DNA of 9,533 bases from Acidimicrobiaceae bacterium (lineage in GTDB: Bacteria > Actinomycetota > Acidimicrobiia > Acidimicrobiales > Microtrichaceae): NCBI GenBank assembly GCA_003514205.1, contig DORQ01000120.1:1-9533 (forward strand), in the 5' to 3' direction. The notes below the pieces were generated by a model, which was not told the DNA's origin, made no database searches, and saw nothing but the letters and a program-made list of their open reading frames with translations. Positions 1 to 5,402 of this stretch are shown here, one piece after another. Positions within the stretch are counted from its first letter, which is position 1. Every line of letters starts with the position of its first letter. Position numbers and translations under genes: made by a program.

Positions 1-52
1 CGCCGCCCTGTCAAGGCGGAGGCCGCGAGTTCAAGTCTCGTCGGGACCGCCA
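1..52 (+). tRNA. tRNA-Asp (GUC), 5' end missing
   Basis: The 3' two thirds of a tRNA are visible; the acceptor 5' strand and D arm lie left of the window. The anticodon stem is 3-7 paired with 15-19, around a seven-base loop CTGTCAA that gives anticodon GTC (Asp). The variable region is 20-24. The T stem is 25-29 with 37-41 (one G-T pair) and the T-loop is TTCAAGT. The acceptor 3' strand CGGGACC is at 42-48, followed by discriminator G at 49, as expected for tRNA-Asp, and an encoded CCA at 50-52. In actinobacteria this gene often follows a tRNA-Glu, which would lie outside the window (inference). Confidence 0.93.
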
Positions 53-53
53 C

Positions 54-75
54 CACCCTCGCTCCGGCGAGGGTG
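54..75 (+). terminator. Hairpin after tRNA-Asp, terminator-like
   Basis: A perfect 9-bp stem, CACCCTCGC (54-62) with GCGAGGGTG (67-75), closes a TCCG tetraloop. It begins one base after the encoded CCA. The following bases, TGTCTTCG, are only moderately T-rich, so the hairpin could be a weak intrinsic terminator or an RNA-processing/3'-end element between the two tRNAs. Confidence 0.6.
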
Positions 76-80
76 TCTTC

Positions 81-116
81 GTTGCAGGCCCTTGCCATCC
101 GGCGTTGTCCTGCAAC
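81..116 (+). repeat. Inverted repeat in tRNA-Asp/tRNA-Phe spacer
   Basis: GTTGCAGG (81-88) and CCTGCAAC (109-116) are perfect 8-bp inverted repeats around a 20-base loop, ending four bases before tRNA-Phe. In RNA this would form a second hairpin after the 54-75 stem. Likely roles, by inference, are a processing signal for a joint tRNA precursor or a protein-binding palindrome. No convincing promoter for tRNA-Phe is visible in this spacer: the best hexamer pair sits too close to base 121. Confidence 0.45.
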
Positions 117-120
117 TATT

Positions 121-193
121 GGTCAGGTAGCTCAGTCGGCAGAGCGACCGCCTGAAAAGCGGTAGGTCCGGGGATCGACGCCCCGCCTGACCA
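121..193 (+). tRNA. tRNA-Phe (GAA)
   Basis: This is a full 73-base cloverleaf. The acceptor is GGTCAGG (121-127) paired with CCTGACC (186-192), with discriminator A at 193. The D stem is GCTC/GAGC (130-133, 142-145). The anticodon stem is ACCGC/GCGGT with loop CTGAAAA, giving anticodon GAA (Phe). The T stem is CGGGG/CCCCG (169-173, 181-185). CCA is not encoded (CAG follows), unlike the neighbouring tRNA-Asp. The T-loop reads ATCGACG, so the usually invariant T54 is an A. All stems pair perfectly, so the gene looks functional. Confidence 0.95.
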
Positions 194-197
194 CAGC

Positions 198-227
198 AAA
201 CAGCCTCCGCAAGTGCGGAGGCTGTTT
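198..227 (+). terminator. Bidirectional intrinsic terminator between tRNA-Phe and lipoprotein gene
   Basis: A perfect 13-bp stem, AAACAGCCTCCGC (198-210) with GCGGAGGCTGTTT (215-227), closes an AAGT loop. On the + strand the stem ends in TTT and continues CAGTTTGT. Read on the - strand it ends in TTTGCTGT. It lies four bases after the tRNA-Phe discriminator and about 50 bases beyond the stop of the convergent lipoprotein gene, so it can end transcription from both sides. Confidence 0.85.
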
Positions 228-279
228 CAGTTTGTAGAGCCAACAACCTAGAGGGCTCCCCGGGATGCGCTCAGTTCAG

Positions 280-903
280 CTACCAGTTGCCCTCAAACCA
301 GTCCTCCAACTCGCCAGTTCGGTCGCACAGTCCAGTCCAGTTGAAGGGTTCAGTGGCCGGGTCAGGGTCCGCGAGTGGGCCTCGAGCAGTCACCCGCAAC
401 ATTGTTGAACCGTCTGCACATGGATTCGCAGAGTCAACGTAAACCGTCCAGCGGGCTGCCACCGCTTCCATTGCCCCTGCGTACACGGGCGAAGAAGGAG
501 AGATCCGAGCTGCGTTGGAAGCAACAGTCGAGTTAGACCCGAAGTTTACGCCAAGACCAGTCCAAGGCAGTCCTCCCTCGAGGAAGTAGCGAACTGCAAT
601 CACTGCGCCACCTTGAACTGGCCACGAGACCTCCACGTACCGGCCAGCCCCAATCTGACTTCCACGCTGGACCGACACTGGCACCCATACTGGGATCGAG
701 GATCCACCGCTGCTCGGTTCAGTCAACGGCCAGCCCTCACAACAGTTGTTCCAACTGAGTGGTATTCGCCGAACACTTCCGTTGCTCGAACCTTGTGTGC
801 TGATCGCAGGTCCCTGAGGAACGCAACCCGCCAAGGCTCCTCCCGCTAAGACCGCCGCCAAAACCAACAGAACCTTGACCTTCGTTACTACCGAACCAAC
901 CAT
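280..903 (-). CDS. Predicted lipoprotein of unknown function
   Basis: The 207-residue product begins with a classic lipoprotein signal peptide: basic residues K8 and K10, a hydrophobic core at about 11-23, and lipobox L24-A25-G26-C27. Cys27 would be lipidated and the mature 181-residue protein anchored outside the cytoplasmic membrane. I do not recognise the mature domain. It is rich in Ser/Gly and Trp, has an adjacent Cys pair (54-55) plus Cys162 and Cys193, and looks beta-rich with no further membrane segment. The ATG start is well supported by a strong Shine-Dalgarno (GGAGGAGGGG) six bases upstream. The gene is last on the - strand, about 165 bases after the HAD gene and beyond a terminator-like hairpin, so it may be its own transcription unit. 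No close functional link to the nucleotide genes can be argued. Confidence 0.85.
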   Translation of the reverse strand: MVGSVVTKVKVLLVLAAVLAGGALAGCVPQGPAISTQGSSNGSVRRIPLSWNNCCEGWPLTEPSSGGSSIPVWVPVSVQRGSQIGAGRYVEVSWPVQGGAVIAVRYFLEGGLPWTGLGVNFGSNSTVASNAARISPSSPVYAGAMEAVAARWTVYVDSANPCADGSTMLRVTARGPLADPDPATEPFNWTGLCDRTGELEDWFEGNW

Positions 904-909
904 CTGATT

Positions 910-919
910 CCCCTCCTCC
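910..919 (-). promoter_or_regulatory. Strong ribosome binding site of the lipoprotein gene
   Basis: Read on the - strand this is GGAGGAGGGG, six bases before the ATG at 903. It is the strongest Shine-Dalgarno in the window and fixes the lipoprotein start. Confidence 0.75.
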
Positions 920-964
920 GAGTACTGCTCCCAGAAGAGTCGCGCCCATCAGCGCTTCCAACAA

Positions 965-980
965 TGGGGCCTGAGCCCCA
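965..980 (-). terminator. Short GC-rich hairpin after the HAD gene, possible terminator
   Basis: On the - strand, TGGGGC and GCCCCA form a 6-bp stem around a TCAG loop, followed by TTGTTGG. It sits about 90 bases past the HAD stop and about 60 bases before the lipoprotein start. The stem is short and the T tract broken, so it is only a candidate operon end. The rest of the 904-1068 gap shows no clear promoter to my eye. Confidence 0.4.
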
Positions 981-1068
981 CTGATTGCCGATGCCACCAG
1001 CCTGGTGAGCAAGCAGGCAGATCTTCATGAAGGCGAGCACGGGCGAATGCGAACAACCTGCAGGGAAA

Positions 1069-1797
1069 TCAGTCGAGATGATCAAGCAGCGAGAGATGGG
1101 TGGCAATCACAAGATCTGCCTCCTCGTGATCCGTCTGATCATCAGACAACTCGCTATAGCGAACCGACGTCCAGCCCTGCGCCCGAGCTCCTGCAACGTC
1201 AGTCCGTCGAATGTCGCCGACGTGGGCAAGCTCGCGAAACTCCGGCGAGCCAAGGCCTTGTGAAGCGTGTCGAAACATCTGAGCATCGGGCTTGAACACC
1301 CCAACCTCGTCAGAGAAGGTCCAATGGTCGAAGTGGCCTAACAAGCCGTAGTGAGCGAGATACTCACGGAGCCGAGTGGAAGGTGTAAACCCGACATCGC
1401 AGATGATCCCGAGGCGAATCCCTCGAAGCTTCAATGCCTCCAGCGTGTCACCGATCTGCGGGGCAGGGACCATCTCCTCGGGCGATGGTCCCACCAGCAG
1501 GAACTCTTCGAGTTCTTGGTGCACCGATGCGGGCACTTCGATCGCCAATGCTGCCAGAAATGCGTCCACTCCATCTGCCGCGGTAGACACCTGATTGGCA
1601 CGCCAACGAGAGTTGTACCACTGCCACCCCGCTTCGATCGCCTCGGTCATTGCGTCTGGCGCAATTCGGAAACCGGCGCTTTCAAGGATTTCCCCGTAGG
1701 CCTGCGCTCGCTGGACGCGAGTCTTTGGGTTCTGCCCAAAGAGCGTGTTCCAGAAGTCGTAGGTGATAGCGGTAACGCCCCTCACCGGTTTCGACAT
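1069..1797 (-). CDS. HAD-superfamily hydrolase-like protein
   Basis: The 242-residue product has the haloacid-dehalogenase fold landmarks in order. Motif I is DFWNTL, with the nucleophile position Asp14. An alpha-helical cap region covers about 25-110. Motif II is at IICD (131-134), motif III Lys169 lies in DEVGVFKPD, and motif IV is GDIRRTD (194-200) with acidic pair Asp195/Asp200. Two positions depart from the phosphatase consensus: the second Asp of DxDxT is Trp16, and the motif II Ser/Thr is Cys133. Loss of the second Asp is known in L-2-haloacid dehalogenases and some uncharacterised HAD branches, so phosphatase activity should not be assumed and the substrate is unknown. The start overlaps the end of the malic enzyme gene by 16 bases, implying co-transcription and coupled translation. 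Confidence 0.88.
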   Translation of the reverse strand: MSKPVRGVTAITYDFWNTLFGQNPKTRVQRAQAYGEILESAGFRIAPDAMTEAIEAGWQWYNSRWRANQVSTAADGVDAFLAALAIEVPASVHQELEEFLLVGPSPEEMVPAPQIGDTLEALKLRGIRLGIICDVGFTPSTRLREYLAHYGLLGHFDHWTFSDEVGVFKPDAQMFRHASQGLGSPEFRELAHVGDIRRTDVAGARAQGWTSVRYSELSDDQTDHEEADLVIATHLSLLDHLD

Positions 1798-3185
1798 ACC
1801 CCATCAGCAACTGCGGCTGCCCGAGAGGCTTCGGCGACGACAGCTGCCACGCGAGTATCGAACACGGACGGGATGATGAAGTCAGGTCGTAGATCGTCTC
1901 CAACAACGCTGGCAATTGCCCGAGCCGCGGCAACCTTCATGTTTTCGGTGATGCGCTTTGCCTGCGCGTCAAACGCCCCGCGGAACACGCCCGGAAAAGC
2001 CAGAACGTTGTTGATCTGATTCGGAAAATCGCTACGACCCGTTGCAATCACCGCCGCGATGTCCTTGATCAGCTCTGGGCGAATCTCAGGATTCGGGTTT
2101 GCCATTGCAAACACAATGGCGTCTTTCGCCATGGACTTCACATCTTCAACGGTGAGGAGATCCGGACCGGAGAGGCCAATGAACACATCAGCCCCCGCAA
2201 TCACCTGGCTAATCGTTCCTTGCAAACCATCAGGATTCGTGTTCTCTGCGAACCATTGCTTTGAGCTGTTCAGACCACTCCTGCCGTCATAGACGGCACC
2301 TTGGCGATCCACCCCAACCACGTTGACAACGCCAGCATCCATCAGAATCTTCGACACAGCAACCCCGGCGGCACCGACCCCTGCGACTACCACTTTGATA
2401 TCGGCGTGACGTTTGTCTACCAAACGCAGGGCGTTGTCCAATGCCGCAAGCGTGACGATGGCAGTGCCGTGCTGATCATCGTGGAATACCGGGATGTCGA
2501 GGGCTTTGTCGAGCCGCTCTTCCACCTCGAACGCTCCAGGAGCGGCGATGTCTTCGAGGTTGATTCCGCCAAAGGTGGGCTCCAGCTTCATCACGATGTC
2601 GATGATTTCCTCTACTGAGGTGGTCCGCACACAGATGGGGAATGCATCGACGCCAGCGAAGTGCTTGAAGAGCAACGCCTTGCCCTCCATTACGGGCATC
2701 GCCGCGTATGGCCCAATATCGCCGAGACCAAGCACAGCCGTTCCATCAGAAACAATGGCCACGGTATTGCGACGAATCGTGTATTCATGCGACAGCGCCT
2801 CGTCCTTCGCGATGGCGAGGCAAACTCGCGCCACCCCTGGCGTGTAGGCCATCGAGAGGTCATCCACATCGGCCACTGGGGCGAGAGAAAGGACTTCGAT
2901 CTTCCCACCCTCATGCATCTTGAAGGTTCGATCCTCGAACTCGAGAATCTCGACACCCTCGATCGCCTCAATAGCGGCCCGCACCTGCTCTTGGTGAGCC
3001 TCACTGGTGCAGTTCACGATGATGTCGTCGTCGAGGGTCTCAGTCTTCGCCTCAAACCCCTGTAGGCCGGTGATGTTGGCGCCGACTTCGCCGATCGCAA
3101 TTGCTACCTTGCCCAGCATCCCAGGTTTGTTGGCCATGCGAACACGCAGGCGCAGCGAAAATGCGGGAGTCGGAGTATCAGCCAT
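1782..3185 (-). CDS. NAD-type malic enzyme with N-terminal ACT domain
   Basis: The enzyme oxidatively decarboxylates malate to pyruvate and CO2 with reduction of NAD(P), in the cytosol. The 467 residues contain an ACT domain (about 9-80), the malic N-domain with catalytic Tyr114 (in MAYTPGVA) and Lys169 (in MEGKALLFK), metal ligands Glu211/Asp212 and Asp236/Asp237 (in FHDDQHGTA), and a Rossmann domain with AGVGAAG (268-274). Asp293 at the end of the second strand favours NAD over NADP (inference). NPNPEI (363-368) and FPNQINNVLAFPG are typical of compact bacterial malic enzymes. ACT domains usually bind amino acids or other small effectors, so allosteric control is likely; the ligand is unknown. 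The ATG has AGGA nine bases upstream. It follows pyrE by 76 bases and overlaps the HAD gene. Confidence 0.95.
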   Translation of the reverse strand: MADTPTPAFSLRLRVRMANKPGMLGKVAIAIGEVGANITGLQGFEAKTETLDDDIIVNCTSEAHQEQVRAAIEAIEGVEILEFEDRTFKMHEGGKIEVLSLAPVADVDDLSMAYTPGVARVCLAIAKDEALSHEYTIRRNTVAIVSDGTAVLGLGDIGPYAAMPVMEGKALLFKHFAGVDAFPICVRTTSVEEIIDIVMKLEPTFGGINLEDIAAPGAFEVEERLDKALDIPVFHDDQHGTAIVTLAALDNALRLVDKRHADIKVVVAGVGAAGVAVSKILMDAGVVNVVGVDRQGAVYDGRSGLNSSKQWFAENTNPDGLQGTISQVIAGADVFIGLSGPDLLTVEDVKSMAKDAIVFAMANPNPEIRPELIKDIAAVIATGRSDFPNQINNVLAFPGVFRGAFDAQAKRITENMKVAAARAIASVVGDDLRPDFIIPSVFDTRVAAVVAEASRAAAVADGVCRNR

Positions 3186-3261
3186 AGCTGCGAATCCTAG
3201 TGGCCGGGGGGACCTCCCTACGAAGCCAGCGCTTCATCACCAAGAAGCATGGAGCGCCTCG

Positions 3262-3831
3262 CTACGAAGCGGGGAGTTCTCCACCGTCAAAGGGGAAACC
3301 AAGATCGGGAGCAGTGGCGAGCGCCACGAATGGGACTCCTTCAGCCAGTGCGTGCGCAGCAGCCGTGCCACCTCGATCAACTAACGCCAACACCAACACC
3401 GGTTCAGCACCTTCGCTTCTCACGACCCGAATCGCATCCGCGATCGTCGAACCGCGCGAAGTGGTGTCCTCCGTGATGACCACGCGGTCGCCAGCTTTCA
3501 GACACCCGGCTACCCGCCCACCCATTCCGTGGTCCTTCGCCTCCTTGCGAATGGTGAAGCTACTGAGCCTGCGGCCCTTTGTGGCTGCAATGGCTGCAAT
3601 GCCATACGCAACCGGATCCGCTCCAACGGTGATGCCCCCAATCGCAGTTGCCTCCTCCGGGATGACTTCCAAGGCGGCTTCGGCCATCAGCAGCATGCCA
3701 TCGGGGTCACATGCCGTCTGCTTTGAGTCGAGAAACCAGTTCGAAGTCTTTCCTGACTTCAGCGTGAATTCGCCGCGCTTCACGGAGTGCTGAAGTAGAT
3801 GGTCCAAAAGGGCTTTGTGTGGATTCGGCAT
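3262..3831 (-). CDS. pyrE: Orotate phosphoribosyltransferase
   Basis: The enzyme joins orotate and PRPP to form OMP, the fifth step of UMP synthesis, in the cytosol. The 189-residue protein has the N-terminal segment FTLKSGKTSNWFLDSKQT (22-39), the flexible catalytic loop RKEAKDHG (95-102, Lys96 and Lys99) and the PRPP-binding motif VVITEDTTSRGS (117-128). The same frame stays open for another 131 codons upstream, but that stretch is antisense-like and lacks family similarity, so I place the start at ATG 3831. GTG codons at 3834 and 3840 are alternatives. None has a Shine-Dalgarno; the ATG instead overlaps the stop of a small upstream ORF (TGATG). The gene lies about 120 bases after the S4 gene and probably shares its transcript. 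Confidence 0.94.
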   Translation of the reverse strand: MPNPHKALLDHLLQHSVKRGEFTLKSGKTSNWFLDSKQTACDPDGMLLMAEAALEVIPEEATAIGGITVGADPVAYGIAAIAATKGRRLSSFTIRKEAKDHGMGGRVAGCLKAGDRVVITEDTTSRGSTIADAIRVVRSEGAEPVLVLALVDRGGTAAAHALAEGVPFVALATAPDLGFPFDGGELPAS

Positions 3832-3938
3832 CACTGCCACGTTATCTGAGTGGGCTTGGCGCTCGAAGCGGGTCGCTGAACAGGGACGCCCACGATCCGC
3901 CCTCGGCGATCCGCCCTTGACGCGCCCCGACGCGCCAT
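3831..3938 (-). CDS. Possible 35-residue leader ORF coupled to pyrE
   Basis: In the S4-pyrE spacer an ATG at 3938 opens a 35-codon frame whose TGA shares its last base with the pyrE ATG (TGATG). The peptide is Arg-rich at the N-terminus (starts MARRGAS, ends QITWQ) and resembles no family I know. It has no Shine-Dalgarno, and its length could arise by chance in GC-rich DNA. Its value lies in the stop-start arrangement, which could deliver ribosomes to a pyrE start that has no binding site of its own. Treat it as a hypothesis. Confidence 0.22.
   Translation of the reverse strand: MARRGASRADRRGRIVGVPVQRPASSAKPTQITWQ
3893..3917. repeat. Two 11-bp direct repeats upstream of pyrE
   Basis: CGATCCGCCCT occurs at 3893-3903 and again at 3907-3917, a 14-base period inside the S4-pyrE spacer. 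It could be chance or replication slippage in GC-rich DNA, or paired sites for a regulator. Confidence 0.35.
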
Positions 3939-3952
3939 GGAAGGGCGGGGCG
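3923..3952 (-). other. GC-rich stem-loop just after the S4 gene
   Basis: CGCCCCG (3923-3929) pairs with CGGGGCG (3946-3952) around a 16-base loop, starting directly after the S4 stop codon on the - strand. There is no T tract behind it, so it is not a standard intrinsic terminator. It could be a 3'-end stabiliser or could fold with the pyrE leader; the ATG of the possible leader ORF lies in its loop. Confidence 0.35.
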
Positions 3953-4402
3953 TTAGGAATCGTGGCGGGATTTGGGAGCGCCGAAAATCCGCTCGGCGTC
4001 ACGGCGGTCCTTCTTGGTTGGCCGACCTGTACCTCGATCGCGTGCCGCCCAGAGCACTGCTGGAGCGCCAGCGATCCCACCAAGGTCGCCGAACAATTCC
4101 GAGTCCAGAATTGTGTAGCTCGCCTCAGCGACTGGAGCGCCCACCCGTTTGGAGAGCACACGCTCCACCCGAACCGTGAGGCGGCGATTGGGTTGGCGAA
4201 CGGAGATTTCCTCGCCCACCTCAACCCGACGCGACGGCTTCACTGCTGCACCCCCGATCTTGACCTTGCCCCCCGTGCACAGTGCTGCCGCTGCTGTTCG
4301 AGTGGGAGCCAACCGGACTGCCCAGATCCACGCATCCACTCGGGCCGAACGAGCCGAGGAGTCGTCAGTTGAGGTGGACAGCGCCGTTTCCTTCGATGAC
4401 AT
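3953..4402 (-). CDS. S4-domain RNA-binding protein, Hsp15 (HslR)-like
   Basis: The 149-residue basic protein has an S4 RNA-binding domain at about 20-67: RVDAWIWAVR, then TRTAAA, then GGKVKIGGAAVKPSRRVEVGEEI. The C-terminal basic signature GRPTKKDRRDAERIFG (126-141) is typical of the Hsp15 family. Characterised members bind 50S subunits carrying a stalled nascent chain (E. coli Hsp15) or act in ribosome quality control (RqcP), so a ribosome or rRNA role is likely here. The first 20 residues are Ser/Thr-rich and outside the domain. The ATG at 4402 overlaps the end of purM by 38 bases; a GTG at codon 22, directly before the domain, is an alternative start and would remove the overlap. Placement within the nucleotide operon suggests linkage to growth rate, not pathway membership. 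Confidence 0.9.
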   Translation of the reverse strand: MSSKETALSTSTDDSSARSARVDAWIWAVRLAPTRTAAAALCTGGKVKIGGAAVKPSRRVEVGEEISVRQPNRRLTVRVERVLSKRVGAPVAEASYTILDSELFGDLGGIAGAPAVLWAARDRGTGRPTKKDRRDAERIFGAPKSRHDS

Positions 4403-5402
4403 TTCCGATCACCAATGGCTGGTGCTTGTGCCGCTCCAGCACCGCGAGCGCTTCCGCAAGGTGATCGGGAGACACCGCAACAATCATGCCGATCCCGCAA
4501 TTGAAGACCTTCGCCATCTCGGCGTCGGAGATCGATCCCGCCTTTTGTATCTCAGCGAAGATCCGTGGCATCTCCCAACTGGAACGCACCACCACAGCAT
4601 CTGTGGTTGAGTTCAACACTCGGTCCAGGTTCCCTTGGATGCCGCCGCCGGTGATGTGCGCGATCGAATGCACCTCTACCGCTTCGATGAGTTCGCCAAT
4701 TGCTGGGGCATAGAGAACGCTGGGTCGCAGAAGCTCCTCTCCAAGGGTGGTTTCGGAACCTTCCCAGGCTGGCTCGCCAAGCTTCCTGCCCGCCACCTCG
4801 AACAGCACATGCCGCGCGAGCGAGTAACCGTTTGAACGCAATCCCGGAGAATGCAGCCCAATGAGCACATCGCCCGGCATTACCAAGGAGCCATCAATGA
4901 TGGAGTCGCGCTCGACAGCACCGACAGCAAACCCCACGAGATCGAACTCACCTGGCTTCATCGCCCCAGGGTGCTCGGCCATTTCGCCGCCGATGAGGGC
5001 GCAGCCCGTCTGACGACAACCTTCAGCGACACCGCCGACAAGTTTCGCAACGTGGCTTGGGTCGAGCTTACCGATCGAGATGTAGTCCAAGAAGAACAGC
5101 GGCTCAGCGCCCTGGCAGACCAAATCGTCCACGCACATCGCCACCAAGTCGATCCCAATCGTGTCGAACTGGCCTAGCTGGGTTGCGATCATTGCCTTGG
5201 TTCCAACACCATCTGTGGTGGACACCAACACCGGATCCCGGAAGCGATTCGAGAGCGCGAACAGTCCACCGAACCCACCGATATCGCCAAGCACCTCTGG
5301 CCGGAAGGTCGAACGGACATCGGCACCGATCCGCTGCACGGCCGCCTCCCCCGCTTCGATCGACACCCCTGCCGCTTCGTAGGTGCTTCCTTGTTCTGTC
5401 AC
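4365..5402 (-). CDS. purM: Phosphoribosylformylglycinamidine cyclo-ligase (AIR synthetase)
   Basis: The enzyme converts FGAM plus ATP to AIR, the fifth step of purine synthesis; it is a cytosolic dimer. The length of 345 residues matches the family. Characteristic segments are STTDGVGTK (61-69), the nucleotide-binding signature, then VDDLVCQGAEPLFFLDY (91-107), LIGGEMAEHPG (136-146), HSPGLRSNGYSLAR (184-197), HITGGGIQGNL (249-259) and the FNCGIGM motif (300-306). It starts with GTG: the start codon at 5402 overlaps the purF TGA as GTGA, and GAAGGG lies eight bases upstream, inside the purF end. It acts downstream of the PurL/PurQ product made by genes in the same operon. Confidence 0.98.
   Translation of the reverse strand: MTEQGSTYEAAGVSIEAGEAAVQRIGADVRSTFRPEVLGDIGGFGGLFALSNRFRDPVLVSTTDGVGTKAMIATQLGQFDTIGIDLVAMCVDDLVCQGAEPLFFLDYISIGKLDPSHVAKLVGGVAEGCRQTGCALIGGEMAEHPGAMKPGEFDLVGFAVGAVERDSIIDGSLVMPGDVLIGLHSPGLRSNGYSLARHVLFEVAGRKLGEPAWEGSETTLGEELLRPSVLYAPAIGELIEAVEVHSIAHITGGGIQGNLDRVLNSTTDAVVVRSSWEMPRIFAEIQKAGSISDAEMAKVFNCGIGMIVAVSPDHLAEALAVLERHKHQPLVIGNVIEGNGAVHLN

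Noticed and set aside
92..120. A TTGCCA -35-like hexamer with ACTATT downstream as a tRNA-Phe promoter
   Set aside because: The -10 match is poor and it would start transcription inside the tRNA.
121..227. tRNA-Phe 3' end as an integration (att) site for a mobile element
   Set aside because: No repeated copy of the tRNA 3' end, integrase or phage-like gene is present in the window; neighbouring genes are core metabolism.
737..1012. A 91-codon - strand frame with a hydrophobic N-terminus (MLTRLVASAISG) overlapping the lipoprotein gene
   Set aside because: The hydrophobic stretch is suggestive of a membrane peptide, but no Shine-Dalgarno precedes its ATG. Most of the frame is a shifted reading of the lipoprotein gene, whose signal peptide and strong binding site are convincing.
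1351..2019. A 222-codon + strand frame across the HAD and malic enzyme genes
   Set aside because: It lies entirely opposite two genes with clear family motifs, is low-complexity Arg/Ser-rich and has no recognisable domain. Long antisense frames are expected in GC-rich coding DNA.
3218..3270. Repeated CTACGAAGC (3218-3226 and 3262-3270) and small GAAGC/GCTTC hairpin between pyrE and the malic enzyme gene
   Set aside because: Only 9 bases, one copy covers the pyrE stop, and the 5-bp stem has no T tract; chance is sufficient. The gap otherwise holds only the malic enzyme ribosome binding site.
3832..4224. Long N-terminal extension of PyrE up to 4224
   Set aside because: The extra 131 residues run opposite in frame to the S4 gene, carry no family similarity and PyrE is normally about 180-220 residues. 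The core starts at MPNPHK (ATG 3831).
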